Shown piece after piece: positions 33,061 through 43,760 of a DNA stretch of 64,000 bases. How positions within the stretch are numbered: position 1 is the stretch's first letter; each line of letters begins with the position of its first letter. Below the pieces are notes generated by a model that did not search any database, was not told the origin of the DNA, and was given only the letters and a program-made list of their open reading frames with translations. Origin of the DNA: Rhizomys pruinosus. Its lineage: Eukaryota > Chordata > Mammalia > Rodentia > Spalacidae. The DNA is taken from NCBI GenBank assembly GCA_009823505.1, contig VZQC01005680.1, positions 8,620,968 to 8,684,967 on the forward strand, in the 5' to 3' direction. A program made the position numbers and the translations under genes.

Positions 33061-33665
33061 CCTCCATACTGATGATCGGACAGGAACTGGGGTGAGGATC
33101 CAGGGCACCATCAGACTTCGACTGCCAGGCCAGGAAGATCCATCAATGAATGGAACCTAGAGGTGGACAGGGGCCTAGGGGGGTTGACTAACCTTGACTC
33201 CTCAGGGAGGGGCAATTGACTCTCCAGAGTCCTCATCATCTGCATTGAGGGCATGGTCCCAGTGGCGGTCGGGGGCTGGAGCAGGCTCTGGCCCAGTGGC
33301 CTTCCTTGCGATTTGAGGCAGGGTCCTGGTTGGAGTTGCTTGGAGTCTTCCTGGGAGGAGCCCTGAGCACCACCTCCAGCAGGTGGCACTTTCTTTTGTC
33401 TGAATTGGCCTGGTCTGTCTTTTCCTGTAACTCTCGGTTATGAAATCTTTTTTTTTTTTTTTTTGGTCTTTTCGAAACAGGGTCTCCCTGTAGCCCCAGC
33501 TGTCCTGGAAGTCGCTCTGTAGACCAGGCCAGCCTTGAACTCACAAAGATCTGCCTGCCTCTGCCTCCCAAGTGCTAGGATTAAAGGCATGCACCACCAC
33601 GCCTGGCCATGAAAAACTTTAAAGGCCATTTCCAGAAGGTCTCCCCTTAGGGCCTCTGGTCCCTT
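33061..33665 (-). pseudogene. Provirus 1 gag, capsid C-terminus and nucleocapsid remnant
   Basis: Contains PEALRGDLLEMAFKVF (capsid end), NRELQEKTDQANSDKRK (charged linker), and KEGHWARAC of a single gammaretroviral zinc knuckle. The first Cys residues of the knuckle are lost in this frame. A B1 at 33449-33607 splits it. The missing middle lies above the solo LTR at 34227 and beyond. Confidence 0.8.
33449..33607 (-). mobile_element. B1 SINE in provirus 1 gag
   Basis: Poly-T then ggtcttttcgaaacagggtc to ccaccacgcctggc, antisense B1. Flanks atgaaatcttt and atgaaaaacttt are a diverged target duplication. Confidence 0.92.
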
Positions 33666-34226
33666 TGAAAGACCCCCAGAAACTGGAGTGGCTCTCACTC
33701 AAATCTCGGGATAGAACGACTCCCAAAAATCAGCCAAAAACCATTCTCGCTGCAATTACACGAGGTTTATTCGGGAGAAACCAGTGCACTGGGGTCGGAC
33801 TCGTAACCCACGCAGGGGCAGAGGAGACCGACCCCAGGGACTGGGATAGGGAACTTTTAAAAGCAGAGATCCCAAGGTATGGGGAAATGGAGGAAGGGTT
33901 GTGTAATAGTAAAAAATCATCTTGGCACGCAGGCCAGCGACACACAGGCGGGCGTGACTCAGTTAAGCACCACAAGGTATGAGGAAGCGGGGAGGGAAAC
34001 CTTATCTCGACACACAGGTGGGCATGACTCAGTTAAGCACCACAAGGTATGAGGAAGCGGGGAGGGAAACCTTATCTCGACACACAGGTGGGCATGACTG
34101 AGTTAAGCACCACAAGGTATGAGGAAGCAGAGAGGCCTTACAGCGTATGTGACTTGGAGGCCTTATAGGATGGCGGTACCATGGTTCCTAAAGACAGATT
34201 TTAAGGGTGCATAAAACCTTGGGGCA
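33666..34226 (-). repeat. Solo LTR inserted in provirus 1 gag
   Basis: Minus-strand order: an enhancer-like repeat block, a TATA-like cttttaaaag at 33854-33863, aataaa at 33766-33771, and an end reading GGGGGTCTTTCA, typical of gammaretroviral LTRs. gag capsid coding is found on both sides. Near-identical flanks ggtccctt (33657) and ggtcctt (34229) fit a target duplication. The exact outer end near 34226 is uncertain. Confidence 0.75.
33941..34130 (-). promoter_or_regulatory. 70-bp direct repeats in LTR U3 (2.7 copies)
   Basis: Units at 33941-34010, 34011-34080 and 34081-about 34130. Each holds tgactcagttaagc (tgactgag in the third), whose core TGACTCA is an AP-1-type site. Position upstream of the TATA-like element matches tandem enhancers of gammaretroviral LTRs. 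Function is inference. Confidence 0.8.
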
Positions 34227-34885
34227 GGGGTCCTTCACCTTCTCTAGGTGTTTCAGTTTTCTAGTAATATCTGGGGAAGATTGTGCTATAAAATGGTATT
34301 TAGGAAGACTATGCCCTCCTTTGTGTTAGGTTTAAGATGGGTGTATTGAGTCAGGGTGTCAGGTGACCCATGAACTCAGTTGGGTTCTTGCCAGGCCTCT
34401 GGATAATCTCACTAAGTCTTTCATAATTGGCTGCAACATGGGACATAGCCTTCATTCCTTGAAGGAGGCAAGTAACCATATAATCTCTTTTTTCTCTGCC
34501 CTCTGAATGCCCCTGGAATGGTCTGGTAATCCCATCCTGGGTCCTGTTGGGGAACTGCAGCTTCCCCCACTGGACAGGCAGGTTCAGTTAGGTGGACCTG
34601 ATTAGTGTGACCCTGAGCAGCAGAACACATGAGAAGAGAGTAGATGACAATATGACAGATAAATTCCTTAGAGAATTTACGGGTGTCAGAGAAGGAACCA
34701 AGCCTCTTTCCAATCTGTGAGAGAGCTGCCATTGAAAAAAGGATGTGTGCTTGGACTATGCCACCTCTCGCAAGGGGAAAGACCTGCTGGTGGGAGCGTG
34801 AGGTGGGAGTGGGTATGGTGAGAAACCAGGGATGGGGAAGGAAGTGGAGGAGGGCAATCTACCTCTATTGGAGTGGTGACGGGGG
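34227..34885 (-). pseudogene. Provirus 1 gag, p12-like and capsid N-terminal part
   Basis: Minus-strand reading gives a proline-rich stretch (34686-34952, PPPLPSPS type), then GSFSDTRKFSKEF and DPGWDYQTIPGAF (34421-34732). In a shifted frame, NYERLSEIIQRPGKNPTEF near 34365-34430 is like the capsid major homology region. Several frameshifts. It meets the noisy duplicate segment at a poly-G run (34879-34892). Confidence 0.7.
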
Positions 34886-37800
34886 GGGGGGGGCCTGAGG
34901 GATAGAGAAACAAGGCTGAGGGTGTGTGGTGTGCAGATGGAGAAGAAGGCAAGTCAAGTCATCCTCGCTTCCGTCAGATCCTAGTGTTCGCAGCGCACGA
35001 CCGAGGCTGGCGCGGAGAGTTGACCTGCTGGTGGACACCTGATTGCTGACGCAGGGGGAATGCCGTGTGTAAGCGAGAACCCTCCCGTCCGGCGGTAAGC
35101 GACGAGGGCTCGGGCATTGACGTGTGCAGGTGTGTGCGCTAGTCCATCATACGACTACCCTCTGCATGTCAAGTTCGAGACCATTTGCCAGTTGCCTCCC
35201 TGGCTAAGTTTGTCAAGATCTTGAGACTTTTGTTTGGGGAATGATGACCAACCACCCTGTGAGCCCAGCAACGGGGAGTCATAGGCAGGGCAATCTCTGG
35301 TGAACAAGCCAGCCGTGTTCTACCCATGAATTTTCTGCAGGACCAGTTTGGCTACAGGAAAGACCCTGGCCAAAAAGACGACATAAAGAAAGAAATAAAA
35401 AAGTAAGTAAAATAAAGAATAAACAAATAAATAAGATAAATAAATATAATGTGTAGAGTCTAGGTTGGCCATACTAGGTGCCTCTAGATTTATTGTCCAG
35501 AGGGTACTGAGGCCAAGAAATAATGCAAAGGAATTTTAGGCGTTTAGGTTTGAGTCTCTTTTGGAATCCCAGAGGTTTTAGATAGCGGAATAGACACTCC
35601 CCGGGACGGGGCGGGTGTCGGATAGGACTGGAAAGAGGAGGAACCCGTATGTGAAACAGAGGAAAAAGGAGAAAAGGAACGAGGTTGGTAAAGAGGTAGG
35701 GAAAGGAAACGAAGTATGAGTCTAGGCTGGCCAGTTGGTAGGTGCCTGATAAAAAGAAGGAAAGAAGTGGCCTCAAAGGAATCAGTTAGAGGAGGGGTCA
35801 GGAGCCAAGACAAACTTCGTGTTGTTATCCCCCAGGGCTACTGGTAATTTGGCGACTGTGGAGGTGCTGTCACGCTTTGGAGTTGCGGTTCTAACCTCTA
35901 TAATAACTGCGTGCACAGCATGAATAAAAGAGAATCCCTACAAGCGTTGATACTAGGAAGCAAGTCTCTGAGTTTACTATTCATATCATTCCATGACTAT
36001 TAGATATTGCAGCACGGTTCTACCCTGACCTTGTCATAATGTGGCGGTGGTTCCCAATTTGGGTTGGGTGGGTCGAAGGAGGGTCAACACCCGCCGGCCA
36101 TGGGTGTTGCATCCAGGAAGGGGGGCCAGGGAAACCACACGATAGTTCCCTGTGGGTATGGCCCCCCCTGCATATTACCAATGTTCCTCCCACGTCACGG
36201 GTTTGGGCCCTGAGAGCCCTCAGTTTTGTGGGGTGTGTGTTGTAGCCAGCAGCCCATCGCATAGGATCCATCCATGAGGTCCCCAATCTACCGATGGCCA
36301 CAGTGGCCGCAGTTCCTAACACCTAGCATTACACCAATAGAAATTAGGATAGTTCCCCTAGGGGGTAATTCTTTGCATTTCTTATTTACCTCGGGTGGGG
36401 GGGTCTATGTGAGGGCCAACCGGCCGTGGGTGGGAAACCTTCAAGTAAGTATTTGGCTCCCTTCACAAAGAACTAACCATGGCTACGCAGACTGCTGAAG
36501 TCGCAGCAACACCTCAGCATCTGCGCCCTGTCCTTTCCTAAAGACTGTAAGTGTTAAAGAACATTAAGGAATTGTCTGCTGTTGAGGAAATTTTAAATTA
36601 AGAGTCATGCAAAATGTAGTAACAAATGTTTTACGAGCCGAGAGGCGAGGCCGGTGGATCTTTGTTAGTTCCAGGACAGCCTTGGTACTACCGACATTGC
36701 ATTTTCGCCGGGCACGGGAGCCTACCGCGTGAGAAACCCGTCTCGCCACCGAACCAAAGCAAAACAAAAACACACGAGCAGGGTGTTCACCACGGCAGCA
36801 GTACTCCCACTGATAGGTGCCCAGATTAGCGAACGCTTAGATCGAAAATCCAGGTGTCCAGAGAAATCCCAGTTTCCCGGAGGAACCGAACAACGCGTCT
36901 GACTCCACGGCATGGCACGGCGACGGTGTACAGACATGAAGAGGCAGACGGACATGCAGACACAGAAATAAAATAAAATGAAACTAAAAAGAAGAAACAT
37001 CCAACCGATGCCACATAGTTTGAAGAATCGACCCTGTACCTGGTTCGACCAAGGAAGGAAGGAATGATCCATGGAGACTCAGTGGTATCCAACCATACTC
37101 ATTCGGGGTTCACCACTTAGCACGACGTTGGATATTTCAGTGGTAGCTGTTCTGGAAGCAGGGAGAGCAGCAAACTATGATTACTAACAATCACATTTCT
37201 AGATGACGATGGCTCTTCCTGGGCTTGGTTGTCGCTTAGGGGACGCTAAAGTCCCCCAAAAGGACAAATATTAGACTGGCCAGTCGTAATTTAGTCTGTC
37301 ACATGCAGGTCGAGGATAAACTCACTTAGCAAAACTGTCCATGGACCCTCACCACCTCCCCAAGTTCTAACGCATGACTTCACGGTGGTAACCCCAGCAC
37401 TGTGGGGTGTTTTCCCAGCTGGGAGCTCTGCGGGGCTCTAGGGCGACAAGTGAGTCAGAATCTCAACCGCGAAGCTGAGCACAAAGTCAGGCTGAGCAGA
37501 ATCAAGCAGGGTATCTGGGAGGGTTAACTGGGAAAGTAGTAAGCATGTGGTATTGAGTACATCGCACACAGTGAGAGTCCCACAAGTGGGTCAGTGGAGA
37601 GATGCGGTCCCTAGAACCCTCCGCTTACGCATTCTGTACCAGGTGTGGGAGTCGAGCCTGTCACCCTTCATGTGAGGGCCCCTGGGTCTGAAGCACACCT
37701 TGTTTGAAGTACCTTTCAGACTAAGCTAGAATCACCGCAAATGCACACATAATTGTCTATAGTAATTATGTTTCCGTACATGTCTAAGCCCCTGAGCTCC

Positions 37801-38540
37801 TGGTCCATGCAGGAAACTGAAGGATTCCATGTTGTTTATACCCGAACAATATTCCAATCCCAAGGAACAATTATAAAATCACAGGCAATGAATAAAATCA
37901 CAAAGAAATCACCCTAAATGAAATGGCAAATTAACGAAATCACAACAGAAGAAAAAAATTTTGATATTTCAACGTAAAGGCCATTTTCAGTAATTAAGTA
38001 ACCTAGATCTGTCCCTGAATCCATAAAGATAAATTCCCAAGATAAGACAAATTAGGGAAAAGTTAATGTATGTTGTGGAAAGAATCCTTTACGTTATTTG
38101 AGAGGAACTCTGATGATACCCTTGGTGAATCACCTGAAGTCTAATGGCTTCCCCCTGATGTTTGATAAATCTACTAAGCATATTTATATTATACATTGCC
38201 CTATCCAGGCGCTTACCTAGCATCAGGCTATTGTCCTTTTCCGTGGACGCCCTCCCCGGGTTTCCTCGTTTTTCTCGGTTCCTCTTCCAGACACGCCCCG
38301 TTTTTTTTTGTTATTTATTTTTTTCTTTTTGGCGCCAGGGTCTTCCCTCTCAGCTCCCTCAATGTGCCTGTCCCGTCCCTCTGTCGACTCACTGGCCTTG
38401 AACGCCCAGAGATCCCCCTGNGGGGGGGGCCGGGGGGGGGGGAGGGGGGGGGGGGGGGGGGGGGGGGGAGAACCGGGGGGGGGGGAAGGGGGGGGGGGGG
38501 GGAAAATTACCTTTATGGGGGGGGGGGGGGGGGGGGGGGG
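34886..38540. other. Noisy near-duplicate of 38541-41905 (probable false duplication)
   Basis: Landmarks occur in the same order as in the clean segment: caagtcaagtcatc, a B1 with AAAT tail, a 100-bp identical block (tagcggaatagacactcccc), aataaa..ggaatccctacaag, a B2, the LTR-like repeat, and taatggcttccccctgatg. The copy differs by dense single-base indels and substitutions even in low-copy parts. It ends at an N (38421) and poly-G runs. It splits provirus 1 gag. Confidence 0.8.
38421..38540. repeat. N plus poly-G artefact tract
   Basis: About 120 bases, nearly all G with rare A, C and T, beginning at the N at 38421. Proline- or glycine-rich ORFs across it are artefacts. Looks like low-quality consensus, not a biological G-quadruplex. 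Confidence 0.85.
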
Positions 38541-38820
38541 GATGAGGGATAAGAGAAACAGGCTGAGGGTGGGTGGGTGGCAGAGGGAGGAGGCAAGTCA
38601 AGTCATCTACTGCCTCAGGATCCAGAAGTAGGTTGAGGAGAATAAGGAACTGGAGAGGAGGAAGGGGGGGGGCACCTGTTCTGGCCAGGAGAATCTGTTG
38701 AACAGAACAAGCACAGTATAGTGCAGGGTGTGAGCAGAGCTCAAAGAAGCCCTGAATGTAGGGCAGTTCAGACCATTTGCCATTTCCCTGGCAGTAAGTT
38801 TCAAGATCTTTAAGAATTTG
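38541..38820 (-). pseudogene. Provirus 1 gag, matrix part (clean copy)
   Basis: Minus-strand reading shows LKDLETYCQGNGKWSELPYI and a following YIQGFFELCS, then LLDPEAVDDLTCLLP, a gamma-type matrix domain continuing into a proline-rich linker. It belongs immediately upstream of the gag part at 34227-34885. Confidence 0.7.
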
Positions 38821-38961
38821 GTGGGAATGATGACACACACCTGTGATCCCAGCACGTGGGAGGCAGAGGCAGGCAGATCTCTGTGAATCCAAGGCCAGCC
38901 TTGTCTACACAGTGAATTTCAGGCCAGTTGGGGCTACAGGAAGACCCTGTCTCAAAAAGAC

Positions 38962-39004
<43 letters not shown>

Positions 39005-39030
39005 ACAAATAAATAAATAAATAAATAAAT
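38821..39030 (+). mobile_element. B1 SINE with (AAAT)n tail
   Basis: ggtgggaatgatgacacaca to ctcaaaaagacta, then a long AAAT run (38965-39030). It splits gag matrix coding. A degraded version lies at 35230-35450. Confidence 0.92.
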
Positions 39031-39225
39031 TGTAAGTCTAGGTTGCCATCTAGTGGCCATCTAGAGTTATTGTCCAGAAGGTACTGAGGCCAAGAAATAA
39101 TGCAAAGGAATTTTAGGCGTTTAGGTTTGAGTCTCTTTTGGAATCCCAGAGGTTTTAGATAGCGGAATAGACACTCCCCGGGACGGGGCGGGTGTCGGAT
39201 AGGACTGCTTGGAATGGGAGGAACC
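39031..39225 (-). pseudogene. Provirus 1 gag, N-terminal part
   Basis: Minus-strand words give peptides like GFQKRLKPKRLKFLC and WPQYLLDN, a basic matrix N-terminal segment that should precede the part at 38541-38820 once the B1 is ignored. No start codon in context could be fixed. Confidence 0.5.
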
Positions 39226-39379
39226 CGTAGTTGAAGACAGAGAAAAGGAGAAAAATGAGCCGGTTTGTATAAGGAGGTAGAAGAGGAAGACGAGGTAATG
39301 AGTCTCAGGAGGGCAAGTTGTTAAGGTGCCTGATAGCAGGAAGAGAAGTGCCTCAGAAGGGAAGTCGTTAGGAAGGAGG

Positions 39380-39600
39380 GGTCAGGAGCCAAATACAAGA
39401 CTTCATTGTTTATGCCCCCAAGGCTCTGGTATTGGCTACTGGGAGGTGCTGTCACGCTGTGTGGGAGTTGCTGTTCTAACTCTATATAACTGCTTGCACT
39501 ACATGAATAAAGAGGAATCCCTACAAGCTTTGCTACTGGAAAGCAGTCTCTGAGTTACTATTTCATGATCAGTCATGGAGCTATTAATATTTCAGCTAGC
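39380..39600 (+). promoter_or_regulatory. LTR-like core promoter and poly(A) signal
   Basis: tctatataac at 39481 lies about 20 bp before aataaa at 39506, followed by ctactggaaagcagtctctg. This TATA-then-AATAAA spacing is typical of a class II ERV LTR R region in plus orientation. Outer ends not found. Confidence 0.4.
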
Positions 39601-40189
39601 TTTCTACCTTGTGCAGTAGTGGGGCTGGTTCCCCGATTGGTTGGGTGGTCAAGAAGGTCAACAGCCTCCGGCCATGGGTTCATCCATGAATGGGGGCCAT
39701 GGAAACCAACGATTTCCTGGCTGGGTGTGGCTGCAGAGTAACCAATTTCCCAGCCACGGGTTTGCCCATGAAGCCATCAGTTTTGTGGGTGTGTGTTGAG
39801 AGGCCAGCAGCCCAGACATAGATCCAGCCATGAGGTCATCTACCTTATGGCCAGCCAGAGGGCCAGCAGCTTCCTAGACACCTAGCACTTACAAGCACAG
39901 GAAATTATGATTTTTACCACAGGGGTTTAATTCTTTTGCATTTACTTATTTACCTCTGTGTGGTGTGTCTATGTGAGTGCAGGCACACCTGGGGTGGTGA
40001 AACCTAAATAAGTATTTGGAGCCATTCCAAAGAGACCTAACCATGGCTACTCAGCTGCTGGAGTCCGCAGCAACAACCTCAGCATCTGCGACTCTGTCCT
40101 TTCCTAAAAGCTGAGTGTAAAGACATGAAGGAATTTCTGCTTTGAGGAAATTTTATTAAGGTCATCAAAAATGTATTAAAAAGGGTTTT
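39601..40189. other. Unresolved repeat-like DNA
   Basis: Carries repeated ggccagcag and gccatg words, with a noisy copy at 36000-36640. No ORF with motifs. Possibly LTR-element internal sequence. Confidence 0.3.
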
Positions 40190-40318
40190 AGCACTCGAGA
40201 GGCAGAGGCAGGTGGATCTTTGTGAGTTCAAGGCCAGCCTGGTCTACAGAGTGAGTTCCAGGACAGCTGGAGCTACAGGGAGACCCTGTCTCGAAAAGAC
40301 CAAAAAAAAAAAAAAAAA
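40190..40318 (+). mobile_element. B1 SINE, 5' truncated
   Basis: gaggcagaggcaggtggatc to ctcgaaaagacc and an A run. Short flanks aaaagggttt on both sides. Confidence 0.88.
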
Positions 40319-40387
40319 AAGGGTTTCAAAATGCAGAAGTACTACCATGATATGTAAACAAGTGGAGAGCTTAGATAAGAACATCCA

Positions 40388-40528
40388 GTTCCAGGAGAAC
40401 TCCAGTTCCAGGGGAATCCGACACACTCTTCTGACCTCCACGGCATTGCACGACACGGGTGTACAGACCTGCATGCAGACAGTACATTCATACACATACA
40501 GAAATAAATAAAATAAAAATAAAAATAA
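40388..40528 (+). mobile_element. B2 SINE, 5' truncated
   Basis: The tRNA-like head is missing; the body from gttccaggagaactccag is followed by the A-rich tail. Target duplication agaacatcca at 40378-40387 and 40529-40538. Confidence 0.9.
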
Positions 40529-40754
40529 AGAACATCCAACGAGGCACATAGGTTGAAGAAATCTCCTGGATCCTGGTCACCAGAGGAAGGAGGAGGATCC
40601 ATGGATACTCAGTGGGATCCACCAATACTCAGTTCGAGGTTCACCATCAGCAAGACTTGGGATATTCAGTGGTGGCTGTTCTGGAGCAGGAGCAGGGTAC
40701 AACTGAATTACTAACATCAGATTTCTCAGATGCTAGTGGTCTTTTCCTGGATGT

Positions 40755-41284
40755 GAGCATGGACCTAAAGTCCAAAAGGACAGAATATTATGCTGCAATC
40801 TAATTTATTCCTTCACATGCAGGTCAGATAACGCACTTAGCAAAACTGTCCTGACCCTCAGCCTACTCTCCCCAAGGCTGCTCACCAGTGACTTCACGTG
40901 GTCCCCCAGGCACTGTGGGTGGTGTTCCAGCTGGGGAGCTCTGCGGGGCTGCTAGGCTGACCAGATTAGAGCTGAATCTCAGCAGCGAAGCTGAACACAT
41001 CAGGCTGAGCAGATCAGAGGGTATCTGGGAGGGTACCTGGGAAAGTGTAAGCAAGTGGTTTGAGTAGCATCTCACACAGTGAGGGTCCACAGTGGGTCAG
41101 TGAGAGTGCTGTCCTCTAGCACCCTCCAGCTTAAGCAGTCTGTAGCCAGGTGGGGAGTGAGCCTGTCAGCCCTTCATGTCAGGGCCCCTGGTCTGAGCAG
41201 CCTTGGGTATAGTACAGTTTCAGACTAAGCTAAGAATCACCTCAAATTCACACATAAATGTCTGATTTAATTATGTTCCTTACA
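40755..41284 (-). repeat. LTR-like repeat, copy 1
   Basis: Shares over 500 bp with 50593-51155. On the minus strand it starts TGTAAGGA and carries aataaattagattgcag near the other end, the place of a poly(A) signal. A noisy third version lies in 37230-37790. No coding. Confidence 0.6.
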
Positions 41285-41781
41285 TTCTATCCCCTGACTC
41301 CTGAGGTCCATGCAGGGACTGAAAGGAGTCATGTTTTATACCCAGAACAATTTCCAATCCCAAGAACAATTTAAATCACAGCAATGAATAAAATCACAAA
41401 GAAATCACCCTAAATGAAATGGCAAATTAACGAAATCACAACAGAAGAAAAATTTTGATATTTCAAACATAAAGGCATTTTCAGTAATTAGTAACCTGAA
41501 TATCTGTCCCTGAATTCCATAAAGATAAATCCCCATAATAAGACAAATTGGGAAAATTAATGATGTTGTGAGAAAAGAATCCCTTACGTTTATTTGAGAG
41601 GAACTCTGTGATACCCTTGATGAATCACCTGAAGTCTAATGGCTTCCCCCTGATGTTTGATAAATCTACTAAGCATATTTATTATACATGGCCCTATCAG
41701 GAGGATTAATAGAATCAGGACTATGGATCCTGTTAAGTGGAGCCAGCCAGGGTTCCTAGGTTTTCTAGGTACTCTTCCAGA
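41285..41781. other. Low-copy AT-rich DNA
   Basis: No SINE or ORF of note. It serves as the clean partner for the noisy copy at 37790-38330, for example taatggcttccccctgatg in both. Confidence 0.4.
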
Positions 41782-41793
41782 AAGACACATTTT

Positions 41794-42056
41794 CTTTTTA
41801 TAGTTTTTTTTTTCTTTTTTGAGACAGGGTCTTCCTATAGCTCCAGCTGGCCTGGAACTCACTCTGTAGACTAGGCTGGCCTTGAACTCACAGAGATCCA
41901 CCTGCTTCTGCTTCCTGAGTGCTAGGATTAAAGGCATGTGCCACCACACCTGGCTTAAAGAAGGTTCTTAGCCACCATATGGGTGCTGGGGATCAAACCC
42001 GGGTCCTCTGCAAGAGCAGTCGACACTCTTAACTGCTGAGCCATCTCTCCAGCCCC
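41794..42056 (-). mobile_element. Dimeric B2-B1 SINE, copy 1
   Basis: In sense (minus) order: a B2-type tRNA head of about 100 bp (ggggctggagagatggctca), a short joint gaaccttctttaag, then a whole B1 and an A-rich tail. The flanks aagacacatttt (41782-41793) and aagacccatttt (42057-42068) bracket the complete dimer, so it moved as one unit. Confidence 0.8.
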
Positions 42057-42068
42057 AAGACCCATTTT

Positions 42069-42831
42069 TTTTTTTTGGCCTTTATTTTTCCTAAGCATCT
42101 GCCTAGCATTTTACTATGTGGGATTGATAGCAACTTTATATTTTTTCCTAACTGTGCTGGATTGATTTGTGTAAAATAGCACAGACGCCTCCCTTTCTGG
42201 TGGCTTTAGCATTTCTAGTTTCTGGCAGGAATAAGTTTACTGGAAGATCCAGGAAGTCTCCAGCTCTTCAGCTGAGAAAGAAACAGGCTAATTAGGGGGT
42301 CTTGACCCCAGTTAACTGCCTAGTTAATTTCTATCTCTTATTTTATCACATCACACTTTAAAGAGGTTACCCCAATGGCCAAGAGGGAATTGGGACACTG
42401 ACTGCTCTAACTTCTTACATGCTAATTCAGAGCAATGTGTGTGTGGCTGTTAAGTTACCCCCTCAGTGGATTTATCTAAAGAACCCCCAAAAGTACAGAA
42501 AACAAAGTTCTCAACTAGTGTCTGTGAAGAAGAAGTGAAGGCAAGTGTATTTAGGCACATGTGACAGGCAAGGAACCAGAACAAGTAAGAACAGGGTGAA
42601 TTTAAATGTCCATTTTGGTCCATTAGAATTTCTTGATGAGGGACTTCAAAGTATCCATTTATTGGGTTTCTCCTTATTTTCATTTGGCCATGGTGGCTGG
42701 ACTCAGGATCTGCTTTCCAGGCATTTTGATAGTCACAATGTGAGTTCCCTCCTAAGTAGCTTGTAGACACATAGAGAAAAATTCCACCATTTAATTTTGA
42801 CAATAGTGGACTTGCCCTTTTTGACTGCAGG
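42069..42831. other. No recognisable feature
   Basis: A 130-aa minus frame at 42450-42842 has no recognisable domain and overlaps SINE-flank sequence. I see nothing else to name. Confidence 0.35.
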
Positions 42832-42847
42832 TGGCACTGCATTTTTT

Positions 42848-43076
42848 TTTTTTTTTTTTTNTGAGATTTGAGAACAGAACTCTAAATGCCTTTTCATAGT
42901 CAACATCTTTTTTTGTTTGTTTGTTTGTTTTTTGGTCTTGTTGAGACAGGGTCTCCCTTTAGTTCCATCTAGCCTGGAGCTTACTCTGTAGACCAGGCTG
43001 GCCTTGAACTCACAGAGATCCGCCTGCCTCTGCCTCCCAAGTGCTAGGATTAAAGGCGTGCGCCACCACGCCCGGC
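42848..43076 (-). mobile_element. B1 SINE with 3' transduced segment
   Basis: Target duplication tggcactgcatttttt at 42832-42847 and 43077-43092. Inside, in sense (minus) order: B1, a (CAAA)n tail, about 46 bp of non-SINE DNA (42862-42907), and a second A run containing an N (42861). This layout fits read-through past the first tail. Confidence 0.65.
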
Positions 43077-43092
43077 TGGCACTGCATTTTTT

Positions 43093-43674
43093 AACAAGGT
43101 CAAGATCTAAAGTTCTATACCTGCTAAACAATATGGACTTAAGCCTAATGTCTGCGAAGCACAATCTCTCAGGCTTTACAAGAAATATACTGGGGTCACA
43201 TCTTTGGTTATACTTTCCTTTAGAGTGTTTAAGACCACACAGTTAGTGCAGCTTAACCAGGTTTTGTTTTCTCAAGGTCAGTTGAGGATCTGGTCCTCAG
43301 GGGTCACTTGGGTATTGTTAGGAGCATAGTTAGCATGTAGAAGTTGTGTGAATTAGAAGTAGTTAGGATTAAGCTACGTAACCTTAAAGAACTTAGCAAA
43401 TGTTAAACATAGCTCAACAAGAGGCTTGCTCCAGTTTAGGGCTGCTTTTAGAGATCAGCACTCAGCACTAGGTGGGTCATAGAGGGGCTCAACAGAGCCC
43501 AAAAGGCTGATCATATTCAATTGATTAGATGGCCAGAGGCAGCATGGACACAAGGACCTGATAACCAGTCTTGGGTCCCCTGCCTTGATCAAGGCATGAC
43601 CCCAGACAGGAAAGATAACCATCTACTATGCAGGGGGGACCCTAGGAACAAGCCTGAGATTAGCACCTGAGACC
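43093..43674. other. No recognisable feature
   Basis: Low-copy looking DNA without ORF motifs or SINEs. Confidence 0.35.
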
Positions 43675-43760
43675 CAGTGCACCCCACATGCCAGCTGTGG
43701 CCTTGTTGTTGTTGTTGCAGTGCACCCCACATGCCAGCTGTGGCCTTGTTGTTGTTGCTG
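43675..43760. repeat. 43-bp tandem duplication
   Basis: cagtgcaccccacatgccag plus a (TTG)n end occurs at 43675 and again at 43718, two units differing by one base. It overlaps the left target duplication of the dimeric SINE. Confidence 0.85.

Noticed and set aside
33941..34130. CRISPR-like or satellite array
   Set aside because: Only 2.7 directly adjacent units without spacers, in LTR U3 position of a mammalian ERV.
33666..34423. LTR extending to 34423 with TGAAAG/CTTTCA ends
   Set aside because: 34227-34423 still encodes gag capsid peptides on the minus strand, so the LTR must end near 34226.
38196..38892. Proline- or glycine-rich ORFs
   Set aside because: They are created by the poly-G artefact after the N at 38421; only the right-hand part is real gag remnant.
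39031..39380. Start of a plus-strand LTR at tgtaagtcta (39031)
   Set aside because: The minus strand of 39031-39225 reads as gag matrix N-terminus; tgtaag here is a coincidence next to the AAAT tail.
42450..42842. 130-aa minus frame as a host gene
   Set aside because: No domain, no codon or splice support, and it runs into a SINE target site.
43004..43246. Frames with MNSQRSACLCLPS or MPLILALGRQRQADLCEF
   Set aside because: These are B1 translations, found at each B1 in the window.
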